The notes beneath the pieces are model-generated. The model worked only from the letters and a program-made list of their open reading frames with translations. It searched no databases and had not been told where the DNA came from. This document shows, in pieces, positions 51,957-60,646 of a stretch of DNA of 64,000 nt. This DNA comes from Rossellomorea sp. SC111 (GTDB lineage: Bacteria > Bacillota > Bacilli > Bacillales > Bacillaceae_B). The stretch covers positions 145,791 to 209,790 of the forward strand of contig NZ_JANIOC010000010.1 in the NCBI RefSeq assembly GCF_024733565.1, read 5' to 3'. Both the position numbers and the translations under genes were made by a program. Within the stretch, counting starts at the first letter, position 1. Every line of letters starts with the position of its first letter.

Positions 51957-51983
51957 TATTCTATGTTTAGAACATGAATAGGT
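51957..51983 (-). promoter_or_regulatory. sigma-K promoter of the gerP operon
   Basis: On the minus strand AC (51982-51983), exactly 16 bases, then CATAGAATA (51957-51965). This fits the sigma-K consensus AC-N16-CATANNNTA at every fixed position and agrees with late mother-cell expression of gerP. Confidence 0.75.
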
Positions 51984-52050
51984 GATAATCGCCTAAATTT
52001 CCATTTCGGGTTAGAATAGAAACAAGATTAATGATTTCGGAGGAAGATGA

Positions 52051-53238
52051 ATGAACAACTTGTCGCCAATTGAACAGTCAGAACGTATTGTAAGTCTCGA
52101 TGTGATCAGGGGATTCTCTCTGCTCGGCATCTTTATCATCAACATGATTTCCTTCCATTCACCATTTCTGTACTTTGATCCCTATACATGGTGGAAAACA
52201 CCTGAAGATACGGCATTATTTCCTTGGATCGATGTTCTGGTTCAAGCGAGCTTCTCTCCCTTATTCGCCATGATGTTTGGATATGGGCTAGGGATCCAGC
52301 AACACAGGGCAGCGATGAAAGGAACATCCTTCTACCTGTTTGGGGTAAGAAGACTTGTTGTTTTATTGGGAATCGGCTGTATTCATGCCTTCCTGATCTG
52401 GTCAGGGGATATCCTGATTAATTATGCCGTATTCGGTCTGATCCTTCTTGGTTTCATGAGGCTTTCCGGGAAGGCATTGATGTGGCTCGGAGGTTTATTA
52501 TTTCTAATACCCCAAACGTTTTTCAGTATTTTACTAGTATTGATGACCTTTTCTGATCCGACGGGGGTGACGAATTATACGAATATTGCTGCACTCCAGG
52601 ATTCGGTTGCCGCCTATGGCTCAGGGAGCTTCAGCAGTATCATGGCGCAACGCTTTCAGGACTGGTATATGGTGAACTCACCTGACAATCTCTTATTCTT
52701 GTTACTTTCGATTCTTCCTATGATGATGCTCGGGGCAGGCGCGAGTAAACTGCAATTATTGACCAAGGTCAGAACCCATAAGAAGATTTGGATGATAACA
52801 GGTGGATTTACGTTACTCTGTGGATTGATCATTAAATCTCTGCCACTATTCATTGAGTCCAATTTCGCTTACAGCTATATACAGGACTTTTTGGGAGGTC
52901 CGTTCTTATCAGTATCTTATGCAATAATCCTTTCATTATTATTGTTGAATGAAAAAATGATGAAATGGAGCAAGCCATTGGCTTCAGTAGGAAAGATGTC
53001 CCTCTCGAATTACCTGATGCAATCCATCATCGGCACATTACTTTTCTATTCTTATGGATTTGGCCTCTACGGAGAAGTGACCTTAACGACAGGGACGATG
53101 CTTGCAGTGGGGATTTATTTCATACAGGTGATTCTATCTGAAATTTGGTTATCCAGGTTTCGATATGGGCCTGTTGAAAAGCTTTGGCGGGTGTTAAGTT
53201 ATGGGAGAAGCAATGTGGTTAAAGAGGGAGAAGTGTAA
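52051..53238 (+). CDS. DUF418 (YeiB-type) membrane protein
   Basis: 395 residues, about nine to ten helices. The N-terminal RIVSLDVIRGFSLLGIFIINMISF is the YeiB-family hallmark and the C-terminal DUF418 domain includes ASVGKMSLSNYLMQSIIGTLLFY and FRYGPVEKLWR. TTCGGAGGAAGATGA precedes ATG 52051. Acyltransferase-3 relatives suggest lipid or surface modification, unproven. Confidence 0.88.
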   Translation: MNNLSPIEQSERIVSLDVIRGFSLLGIFIINMISFHSPFLYFDPYTWWKTPEDTALFPWIDVLVQASFSPLFAMMFGYGLGIQQHRAAMKGTSFYLFGVRRLVVLLGIGCIHAFLIWSGDILINYAVFGLILLGFMRLSGKALMWLGGLLFLIPQTFFSILLVLMTFSDPTGVTNYTNIAALQDSVAAYGSGSFSSIMAQRFQDWYMVNSPDNLLFLLLSILPMMMLGAGASKLQLLTKVRTHKKIWMITGGFTLLCGLIIKSLPLFIESNFAYSYIQDFLGGPFLSVSYAIILSLLLLNEKMMKWSKPLASVGKMSLSNYLMQSIIGTLLFYSYGFGLYGEVTLTTGTMLAVGIYFIQVILSEIWLSRFRYGPVEKLWRVLSYGRSNVVKEGEV

Positions 53239-53262
53239 TACTGGAAAAGGGGATGAATAAGG

Positions 53263-54132
53263 ATGAAATTCGTTAGTTTTAAGTGTGAGGGAAAAGAAAC
53301 ATATGGAGTGGAAATGGACGGCAGGATCCTTGATTTAGCGGTGATGGATGATTTACCCGGGGATTTACTTCAGGGGATTGAAGCCGGGGAAGGTTTTCTT
53401 GAAAGTGTAGAAGCAATTCTTAGGGAGAAGGGGGGAGCTATGCCATCTTTTGCAAAGGATGAAGTGGAATGGCTTTCTCCCATTCCGAAAGTGAAGAGAA
53501 ACATCATATGTGTAGGAAAGAATTATCGTGAACATGCCATTGAAATGGGTGGTGAACAGGATATCCCGAAGAATATCATGATTTTCACGAAAGCAACCCA
53601 TACGGTCATCGGTCACGGGGAAACGGTGCTTCATCATGATGACATAACGGAAGAACTTGATTATGAAGGAGAACTGGCCGTGATCATCGGAAAGACAGGG
53701 AGAGGGATTTCTCTGGAAGAAGCGATGGACCATGTCTTTGGTTATTCAATATTGAATGATATCACAGCACGTGACCTCCAAAAAAAGCATGGCCAATTTT
53801 TCATCGGTAAAAGCCTGGATACCACATGCCCGATGGGTCCATTTCTAGTGACAAAGGATGAAGTGACCGACCCTCAGAACCTGTCCATCACCACGAAGGT
53901 CAATGGTGAAATCCGCCAGTCTTCCAATACGGGACAAATGATTTTCTCCATTCCGACGATTATTTCAACCCTGTCTAAAGGAATGACTCTGATGCCGGGT
54001 GATGTCATCGCGACAGGGACACCTTCTGGAGTGGGGAAAGGCTACAAGCCTCCACGCTTTTTGAGAAAGGGTGATGTAGTGGAAATCGAAATAGAAGGGT
54101 TGGGAATTTTGACAAATCAGTTACAGGCTTAG
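53263..54132 (+). CDS. yisK: fumarylacetoacetate hydrolase-family protein YisK
   Basis: 289 residues (B. subtilis YisK about 301). FAH-fold enzyme with CVGKNYREHAIEMG, the metal-binding EELDYEGELAVIIGKTGRGIS (Glu-x-Glu) with a later Asp, and the C-terminal PGDVIATGTPSGVG. In B. subtilis the protein is linked to cell-wall/Mbl-associated phenotypes and reported as an oxaloacetate decarboxylase. ATG 53263. Confidence 0.92.
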   Translation: MKFVSFKCEGKETYGVEMDGRILDLAVMDDLPGDLLQGIEAGEGFLESVEAILREKGGAMPSFAKDEVEWLSPIPKVKRNIICVGKNYREHAIEMGGEQDIPKNIMIFTKATHTVIGHGETVLHHDDITEELDYEGELAVIIGKTGRGISLEEAMDHVFGYSILNDITARDLQKKHGQFFIGKSLDTTCPMGPFLVTKDEVTDPQNLSITTKVNGEIRQSSNTGQMIFSIPTIISTLSKGMTLMPGDVIATGTPSGVGKGYKPPRFLRKGDVVEIEIEGLGILTNQLQA

Positions 54133-54204
54133 TTAAAATTTTTGTTGGTGTACAGACTGTGGTAATATTATGAGCGTAAACTATCTACCTGTAGGAGGTT
54201 CAAT

Positions 54205-54576
54205 ATGTTTGATAATACACATGCCCATATTACAACGTGGGTCGTTGCCATCATTCTTTTCTTTGTAGCGGTCGGCTTACATAACGCAGGGAAGAAAAAA
54301 GGCATGAAAGTTGTACATATGATCTTACGATTATTTTACTTGCTCATCATTTTAACCGGTGCCCTTTTATTCTGGAAGCATCAGGGAATCAATCCGGCTC
54401 TTTACGGCATTAAAGGATTGGTGGGAATATGGGTGATCGGGATGTTTGAGATGATCCTGGTCCGCATGAATAAAGGAAAAAGCACGAATGTATTGTGGAT
54501 TGTCATGGTTATCGCCCTGTTGATTGTTCTGTATTTGGGACTGCGTTTACCACTTGGGCTACATCCATTTGCATAA
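54205..54576 (+). CDS. yisL: DUF1516 membrane protein YisL
   Basis: 123 residues, four helices (about 7-22, 34-55, 68-88 and 98-115). MFDNTHAHITTWVVAIILFFVAVGL matches the YisL family. GTAGGAGGTTCAAT precedes the ATG. Function unknown; the yisK-yisL order is conserved with B. subtilis. Confidence 0.9.
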   Translation: MFDNTHAHITTWVVAIILFFVAVGLHNAGKKKGMKVVHMILRLFYLLIILTGALLFWKHQGINPALYGIKGLVGIWVIGMFEMILVRMNKGKSTNVLWIVMVIALLIVLYLGLRLPLGLHPFA

Positions 54577-54581
54577 GGTAT

Positions 54582-54615
54582 AAAAAGTCTGCTCATTTAT
54601 GGAGCGGGCTTTTTT
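54582..54615 (+). terminator. terminator after yisL
   Basis: AAAAAGTCTGCTC/GAGCGGGCTTTTT hairpin with T-rich tail. Confidence 0.85.
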
Positions 54616-54669
54616 ATTTTGGTCTTTTCGTCAGATATCTCGCATTAATAGCGATTGATGATAGTCAAA

Positions 54670-54709
54670 CGCCTGTCGGGTACCTTACCTGACAGGCGCT
54701 TGTCTTTTT
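54670..54709. terminator. second terminator-like hairpin, between convergent genes
   Basis: CGCCTGTC/GACAGGCG stem with GGTACC in the loop region; a T run follows on the plus strand. Confidence 0.6.
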
Positions 54710-54723
54710 GATGTGGGGTACGA

Positions 54724-55287
54724 TCAAATGTTGAAACTTTCAATCACAATTCGTCTACCCGTACTTAAAGTGAATTCAAAGCGGTCGCGTTTCTTTTTGT
54801 AGTAGGTGAAGTGATGCTGGACAGCGCAAACTTCCACACCGTTGTCGAATGTGATGAAGTTTACGCCTTCCTTGATTTTTTGGTTTCCGAGGAATACAAG
54901 GTGGTTATGGCAAAAGATACTGTCATAAATCGAATAGCCCAGGTTATTTAAGGCTGTTGTAAACTGATGAAAGGCATCATCAGAAATCTCTTCTAATAAA
55001 TTCTCCAATGAATACAATATATTCTTCTTTATTTGAATTCGATCGCCATTCTCGATTCTTATTCGCTCATAGGGGGTGACGATGATACCATCTTCTAAGA
55101 GAACGCCGGAAAGCCACTCTCCATCTCTATACACTTTCAGTTCATGATTGAGGTAAAATTCGAGCTCAGACTCTTCCTCGGCGTCAATCTCGAAAAAGAA
55201 CCATGTATCTTCTTCGAATAAAGCAGTGCCTTCGGAAAAAGATCTTTTTTGGGATTTTAAAATGTTTGATCGAAATATGTTGCTCAA
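54724..55287 (-). CDS. yisN: DUF2777-type protein YisN
   Basis: 187 residues, soluble, beta-rich. It begins MSNIFRSNILKSQKRSFSEGTALFEEDTWFFFEIDAEEESELEFYL. Position between yisL and asnO and orientation match B. subtilis yisN. No catalytic motif recognised; function unknown. Confidence 0.72.
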   Translation of the reverse strand: MSNIFRSNILKSQKRSFSEGTALFEEDTWFFFEIDAEEESELEFYLNHELKVYRDGEWLSGVLLEDGIIVTPYERIRIENGDRIQIKKNILYSLENLLEEISDDAFHQFTTALNNLGYSIYDSIFCHNHLVFLGNQKIKEGVNFITFDNGVEVCAVQHHFTYYKKKRDRFEFTLSTGRRIVIESFNI

Positions 55288-55444
55288 GTGAATATCCCTC
55301 CTTAACTACATTTCTTGTCATAATTATCATATTTCATTCATGTAAAGATTGATTGAGACAATTAACCATTTCTTTATCGGAGCATAGAATAATTTATGTG
55401 TCAGTGAGCCCAGTTTGTTTGACTAGAAAGTGAGGATGATCACT

Positions 55445-57292
55445 ATGTGCGGAATTACAGGTTGGATCCATTATAAACAAGATATGTCCAATGAAAAAGA
55501 TGTTGTTGAAAAAATGGCAGAAACCCTTTCTAAAAGAGGACCTGATGAAACGAATGTCTGGGTTGACCAGCATGTTGCGTTCGGTCATAAACGATTAATC
55601 GTAGTTGACCCGGCAGGAGGAAGGCAGCCTATGAGCCTCCACCATAACGGACACCTGTTCACTATTTGCTATAACGGAGAACTTTACAATACAGAAGATC
55701 TGAGACAAATACTTATAGAGAAGGGATATACCTTCAAAGGGCACTCTGATACCGAGGTCCTATTGACCTCGTATATTGAGTGGAGGGAAGAATGTGTCCA
55801 CCATCTGAACGGGATTTTCGCCTTTGCTGTATGGGACAGTGAGAAGGAACATGCATTTATAGGCAGGGACAGAATGGGCGTAAAGCCTTTATTTTATGTC
55901 GAAAAGGATGGCGGGATCCTGTTTGGTTCAGAAATCAAAGCTTTACTTGCCCATCCCGATGTTTTGCCGCAGGTGGATCTGCAGGGACTTTCGGAAGTTC
56001 TGGGGCTCGGTCCATCCCGCACTCCTGGAAACGGTGTGTTCAAAGGGGTCAAGGAACTGCGTCCCGCCCATAGCATGATCTTCTCAAAGGAAGGCTTGAA
56101 TATATGGAGATACTGGAATGTGAAAAGTGAGAAACATACGGATTCGTTCATCGAAACGGTATCGAAAGTCCGTATTATGCTTACAGATGCCATACAGAGG
56201 CAGCTTGTCTCCGATGTGCCGCTATGCACATTCTTGTCGGGAGGACTCGATTCCAGCGCCATTACGGCAGTGGCAGCAAATCGATATAAAGAAGAGGGGA
56301 AAGGGAATCTTCATACCTTCTCCATAGACTATGAAGAAAATGATCAATACTTTAAAGCGAATGATTTCCAACCGAACTCCGATGCCCCTTGGATTGAAAA
56401 GATGACAGCTGAATTTGACACGATTCATCATAAATGTGAGATCAGTCAACAAGAGTTAAAGGACCATCTGATTGAAGCGGTCCATGTAAGGGACCTTCCG
56501 GGGATGGCCGATGTGGATTCCTCTCTATTATGGTTCTGCAGGGAAATCAAAGAGGACTTTACCGTGGGTCTGTCAGGTGAATGTGCCGATGAAATCTTCG
56601 GAGGGTATCCATGGTTTCACCGGCCGGAAGATTTTAACCGGAGAGGATTCCCGTGGATGCGTTCCACAGAGGAACGGCAAGGTCTTCTCAAAGAAGAGTG
56701 GAGTAAGAAATTGAACCTCGAGGAATATGTCCTGGAGCAATATGATCGCACTGTTGCTGAAACACCGTTGTTAGATGGGGAAAATGAAATGGAGACCAAA
56801 AGGAGACAATTATTCTATTTAAACTTACTATGGTTCATGACGACTTTGCTGGATAGAAAGGACCGCATGAGTATGGGAGCGAGCCTTGAAGTGAGGGTGC
56901 CGTTTGCCGACCATAGACTTGTAGAGTATGTGTGGAACATCCCGTGGGAGATGAAAATGCACGAAGGAAGGGAAAAAGGCATCCTTAGAAAGGCGCTTGA
57001 AGGCGTACTTCCCCATGAAGTCCTGTATCGAAAGAAAAGCCCATACCCGAAAACCCATCACCCGGAGTACACCAAACTGGTCGGTGACTGGCTCAATGAA
57101 ATCCTGGAAGATAAATCAAGCATTCTCTATGAATTATTTGACGAAGAGAAACTGAAGGAAATCGTCGCAAGCGGCGGAGCAGCCTTTGAAGTCCCCTGGT
57201 ACGGCCAACTCATGACCGGTCCTCAACTACTTGCCCACCTCGCCCAGATCCATGTGTGGTTCAAGGATTATAATATCGAAATTGTGGAGTAA
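55445..57292 (+). CDS. asnO: glutamine-hydrolysing asparagine synthetase AsnO
   Basis: 615 residues (AsnO of B. subtilis 614). ATG 55445 is required because the nucleophile is Cys2 (MCGITGWIHY) exposed after Met removal; GTGAGGATG lies upstream. N-terminal glutaminase (about 1-210) with KRGPDE and YNGELYN; C-terminal synthetase with the PP-loop SGGLDSSAI near 264 and GECADEIFGGYPWF. B. subtilis asnO is sporulation-expressed. Confidence 0.95.
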   Translation: MCGITGWIHYKQDMSNEKDVVEKMAETLSKRGPDETNVWVDQHVAFGHKRLIVVDPAGGRQPMSLHHNGHLFTICYNGELYNTEDLRQILIEKGYTFKGHSDTEVLLTSYIEWREECVHHLNGIFAFAVWDSEKEHAFIGRDRMGVKPLFYVEKDGGILFGSEIKALLAHPDVLPQVDLQGLSEVLGLGPSRTPGNGVFKGVKELRPAHSMIFSKEGLNIWRYWNVKSEKHTDSFIETVSKVRIMLTDAIQRQLVSDVPLCTFLSGGLDSSAITAVAANRYKEEGKGNLHTFSIDYEENDQYFKANDFQPNSDAPWIEKMTAEFDTIHHKCEISQQELKDHLIEAVHVRDLPGMADVDSSLLWFCREIKEDFTVGLSGECADEIFGGYPWFHRPEDFNRRGFPWMRSTEERQGLLKEEWSKKLNLEEYVLEQYDRTVAETPLLDGENEMETKRRQLFYLNLLWFMTTLLDRKDRMSMGASLEVRVPFADHRLVEYVWNIPWEMKMHEGREKGILRKALEGVLPHEVLYRKKSPYPKTHHPEYTKLVGDWLNEILEDKSSILYELFDEEKLKEIVASGGAAFEVPWYGQLMTGPQLLAHLAQIHVWFKDYNIEIVE

Positions 57293-57365
57293 AGCAATGG
57301 ATGGATGGCGAATAAGAATTTAGAGACAGGTACAAACATAGAATGAAAGTATGAATGATTGAAAT

Positions 57366-57411
57366 GGAGGCATAGTAAAAGGATAGAATCTTTTACTATG
57401 CCTCCTTTTTG
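57366..57411 (+). terminator. strong terminator after asnO
   Basis: GGAGGCATAGTAAAAG/CTTTTACTATGCCTCC hairpin with T5. Confidence 0.9.
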
Positions 57412-57426
57412 TTCAGGTTTTTAATA

Positions 57427-57448
57427 TTGTTGCTAAGTAGCAACAATA
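57427..57448. repeat. 22-bp palindrome upstream of the carotenoid operon
   Basis: ATTGTTGCTA followed, after AG, by its mirror TAGCAACAAT. Located 16 bp after the asnO terminator; possible operator or secondary hairpin. Confidence 0.4.
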
Positions 57449-57545
57449 TGACGGGAAGAGAGTTTCCAATGCGGTTTTAATGGGTTTATCGAGTGTAGGA
57501 CAAGTCCGACAGGAAGAGAAAAACAAATTTATTTGGAAAAATAAC

Positions 57546-57571
57546 GTTTAATGTTTCTTCATAGTGGAAAA
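57546..57571 (+). promoter_or_regulatory. possible sigma-B-type promoter of the carotenoid operon
   Basis: GTTTAA (57546-57551), 14-base spacer, GGAAAA (57566-57571). The -35 equals the sigma-B consensus; the -10 (GGGWAT) deviates. A sigma-A -10 TATAAT at 57589-57594 is the competing reading, but it has no good -35. Confidence 0.35.
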
Positions 57572-57574
57572 CAG

Positions 57575-57607
57575 TTGTATAAGTGTTGTATAATAATTGT
57601 ACAAATA
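57575..57607 (+). promoter_or_regulatory. three 11-bp direct repeats, CarH/LitR-type operator candidate
   Basis: TTGTATAAGTG (57575-57585), TTGTATAATAA (57586-57596) and TTGTACAAATA (57597-57607) follow each other with exact 11-bp period. On the minus strand each contains TTATACAA or TTGTACAA, fitting the nTnnACAn half-site of MerR-type CarH proteins as I recall it. The array overlaps TATAAT and ends 22 bp before the first carotenoid gene. Confidence 0.55.
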
Positions 57608-57629
57608 AAATACATTGGAGGCTATAACA

Positions 57630-59153
57630 ATGGCCGAAAAGATAATCGTCATCGGTGCAGGTCCTGGGGGCCTGGCAGCGGCAATGCTTCTCGCCAGTAA
57701 GGGTTACAAAGTAGAAATCTATGAGAAGCAATCATTTGTTGGCGGACGAAATGGATCTGTCACGATGGATGGCTATATATTCGATATTGGGCCGACATTC
57801 CTCAGCATGCCGGAAATAGCAGAAGAATTATTCGAGGCGTCTGGAAGGAATCTTCATGACTATGTTGACCTACGGGAGCTTTCCATGATGTATGAACTCA
57901 TTTTTAAAGATAAAAAAGTAAAAATGTATAAAGATCCCGAAGCATTATCGGGGGAAATCGAACGACATTATCCAGGTAATGCAGAAGGATATTCGCGTTT
58001 CATGAATGATACACGTAAAAAAATGGAACGGCTGAAACCGATTTTACAGAGCCCGATGGATCGATATTATCAATATATCAGTTGGAAAGTGTTGAGGGCA
58101 CTTCCTCAATTGTCCTTGGGTAGATCCCTATACAGCGTGTTGAGTGATTACTTTACCGAACATGAATTGCGATTGGCGTTCACCTTCCAGTCCAAATATT
58201 TGGGGATGTCCCCCTGGGAGTGTCCGGGCGCATTTTCCATCCTGTCTTTCATGGAGCACGAATACGGTATCTTTCACCCGATCGGCGGATTGAATCAACT
58301 ATCGAAAGCAATGGCAAAAGTGGTAGAGGAGCATGGAGGCTCAATTCACCTCGGTCACGGTGTCAAGAAACTGTGGATTGAAGACGGTAATGACGTAAAA
58401 GGAATCATAACAGAGGATGGAGAAAGAATTGCCGCAGATGAAGTGATCATCAACGGGGACTTTGCCTATGTCATGACCAACCTGGTGGAAGATGGCGTTT
58501 TGAAAAAATACAGTAAAGAAAAGCTGAAAAAGAAAAAATACTCCTGTTCCACGTTTATGATTTATCTGGGGCTCGATAAACAATATGATCTCCCCCATCA
58601 CAGTATCGTGTTTGCGGAGGATTACAGGCGAAATGTAGAAGAGATTACGGAGACATTTACACTTTCGGAGGACCCTTCCATTTATATACAAAATGCATCA
58701 GTGACTGATTCAACACTGGCGCCGCCGGGTCATTCAACATTATATATCCTTGCCCCCGTCCCTAATAATGTTAGCGGAATTGATTGGACAGAAAATGAAC
58801 AAACGTTCCGGGATCTGGTATTGGATGCTGTTGAGAGCAAGACAGGTGTAGAGAATATCCGCAATCATATCAAGGCAGAAAAGATCATCTCCCCCCATCA
58901 CTGGGAGACGGATTTCAATATTTATGAAGGCGCCACCTTCAATCTTGGTCACCAATTAACGCAGATGATGGCACTCCGCCCACATAACAAATTTGAGGAA
59001 CTTGAACACTGCTGGTTAGTCGGAGGAGGTACGCATCCGGGGAGCGGGTTGCCGACGATATTAGAATCAGCCAGGATTACGACCAATATGTTGATGAATG
59101 AAGATCATTCGTACTCGTTCTCTAAAGAACAAAGGATGGAGGAAGTCTTATGA
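57630..59153 (+). CDS. crtN: CrtN/CrtI-type C30 carotenoid desaturase
   Basis: 507 residues. ATG 57630 follows TTGGAGG at 8 bases. FAD-binding IIVIGAGPGGLAAAMLLASKGY is at the N-terminus, then YEKQSFVGGRNGSVTMDGYIFDIGPTFLSMP, and the CrtI C-terminal signature is WLVGGGTHPGSGLPTILESAR. In a CrtM pathway it should desaturate 4,4'-diapophytoene to diaponeurosporene or diapolycopene. Which of the two CrtN-like enzymes here is desaturase and which is oxidase cannot be settled from motifs alone. Overlaps the next gene by 4 bases. Confidence 0.85.
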   Translation: MAEKIIVIGAGPGGLAAAMLLASKGYKVEIYEKQSFVGGRNGSVTMDGYIFDIGPTFLSMPEIAEELFEASGRNLHDYVDLRELSMMYELIFKDKKVKMYKDPEALSGEIERHYPGNAEGYSRFMNDTRKKMERLKPILQSPMDRYYQYISWKVLRALPQLSLGRSLYSVLSDYFTEHELRLAFTFQSKYLGMSPWECPGAFSILSFMEHEYGIFHPIGGLNQLSKAMAKVVEEHGGSIHLGHGVKKLWIEDGNDVKGIITEDGERIAADEVIINGDFAYVMTNLVEDGVLKKYSKEKLKKKKYSCSTFMIYLGLDKQYDLPHHSIVFAEDYRRNVEEITETFTLSEDPSIYIQNASVTDSTLAPPGHSTLYILAPVPNNVSGIDWTENEQTFRDLVLDAVESKTGVENIRNHIKAEKIISPHHWETDFNIYEGATFNLGHQLTQMMALRPHNKFEELEHCWLVGGGTHPGSGLPTILESARITTNMLMNEDHSYSFSKEQRMEEVL

Positions 59154-60646
59154 AAACAGCAGTCGTAGGATCAGGGATTGGTGGATTGATTTCGGCATTA
59201 TTACTCGCGAAAGATGGTCACGACGTCACGGTCTATGAGAAAGAGCCGACGATAGGCGGGCGTCTTGCTTTTGTTCAAGAAGGGGATTACAAGATTGATA
59301 AAGGACCTACCATTGTCCTTCTGCCAGACATGCTCATGTCCATTCTTACAGAAGCAGGCATAGACACGAATGAAATAGAATTCGTTCGCTGTGATCCCCT
59401 TTATGACGTTCATTTTGCAGATGGGCAAACGTATACGAAGTATGCCGATATCCATAAACAATATGAAGAGATCAAGGGGAAGTTCCCCGGGGATGAAGAC
59501 GGTTTCCTTCAATTTATGAGCGATATGGATGAACGATTTACAATCGGGAAGCCGAAATTTCTTGAATCGTCTTTTCTGAAAAAGAGGGATTATCTCAATA
59601 CTCAAACGCTTGGATCATTGCTTAAGCTAAAGGCATACCGAAATGTGATGGGGAACTTAAAGCATTATTTTCATCACGGGAAGTTGCAGACGGCTTATGG
59701 ACTTCAAACACTGTATATCGGTGGAAATCCCTACACGACCCCGGCGATTTACAGCCTGGTGTCCTTTAGTGAACACAAGCACGGCATCTATTATATAAAA
59801 GGGGGATATGCGGGCTTATTGGACCATGTGAAGGAAGCGTGCGACCTGCATGGCGTCACGATCAGGACCTCCTCACCCGTCTTGGAAATTGCAACGAAGG
59901 GAGGTAAAGCGACTCACATCATCCTTGGAGACCAAAGGGAGCCAGTCGATTCGGTCATCATAAATGGGGATTTCCCTACGGCATCAAAATTAGTAAGGAA
60001 AGAAGGACTTAAACCGTATAAGCCCTCTTCCGGCTGTGTGCTTTTATATATGGGAGTCGATGGGAAGTATGATGATAAGGAAATGCATCAATTTTATTTA
60101 AATGATGATTTCTCCGGGAACATGGAGGATATTTTCAAGAATAAGAGAATTCCTAAAGAACCTTCCTTTTACGTATTTAATCCATCCAAGGTCGATGCTT
60201 CACTTGCCCCTGAAGGTAAGAGCGTCCTTTATGTCCTCATACCGGTTCCGGTGTCGGAGAGATTGGACTGGAAAGAAGCTTCAGAATTTCTTTCCAACCT
60301 GGTATTGGATACAATGGAGGAAAGGGGATTCGAAGAACTGAGAAAGCGTATTACGTGGATGAAAATGAGGACGCCTGAAGAAGCAATGCAAGAGGGGCTG
60401 TATTCAGGGGGGAGCTTCGGAATTGCGCCTAGTTTGGATCAATCCGGTCCGTTCAGACCCCAGGTACAACCCTTTACGGAGAAGAACATATTTGCTGTTG
60501 GGGCATCCATTCACCCTGGTGGAGGGATCCCGATTGTCATGCAGGGTGCGAAACTCGTTGCCCAGGCATTTAAAGAACATTGTAAATCAGAAAGGAAGGA
60601 TGTGTCCTTACATGAACAAGATCTTGGAAGCATACGATCACTGTGA
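59150..60646 (+). CDS. second CrtN-family carotenoid desaturase/oxidase
   Basis: 498 residues, same superfamily: AVVGSGIGGLISALLLAKDGH, YEKEPTIGGRLAFVQEGDYKIDKGPTIVLLPDML and the C-terminal IFAVGASIHPGGGIPIVMQGAK. The IVLLPD segment resembles the IVMMPD of S. aureus CrtN, while the HPGGGIP ending resembles CrtP (VNPGGGMP). It could be the diapophytoene desaturase or a terminal-methyl oxidase (CrtNb/CrtP). GGAGG precedes ATG 59150; coupled to both neighbours. Confidence 0.85.
   Translation: MKTAVVGSGIGGLISALLLAKDGHDVTVYEKEPTIGGRLAFVQEGDYKIDKGPTIVLLPDMLMSILTEAGIDTNEIEFVRCDPLYDVHFADGQTYTKYADIHKQYEEIKGKFPGDEDGFLQFMSDMDERFTIGKPKFLESSFLKKRDYLNTQTLGSLLKLKAYRNVMGNLKHYFHHGKLQTAYGLQTLYIGGNPYTTPAIYSLVSFSEHKHGIYYIKGGYAGLLDHVKEACDLHGVTIRTSSPVLEIATKGGKATHIILGDQREPVDSVIINGDFPTASKLVRKEGLKPYKPSSGCVLLYMGVDGKYDDKEMHQFYLNDDFSGNMEDIFKNKRIPKEPSFYVFNPSKVDASLAPEGKSVLYVLIPVPVSERLDWKEASEFLSNLVLDTMEERGFEELRKRITWMKMRTPEEAMQEGLYSGGSFGIAPSLDQSGPFRPQVQPFTEKNIFAVGASIHPGGGIPIVMQGAKLVAQAFKEHCKSERKDVSLHEQDLGSIRSL

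Noticed and set aside
59201..59605. 134-codon minus-strand frame inside the second crtN gene
   Set aside because: Fully antisense to a strongly supported coding sequence; no ribosome site.
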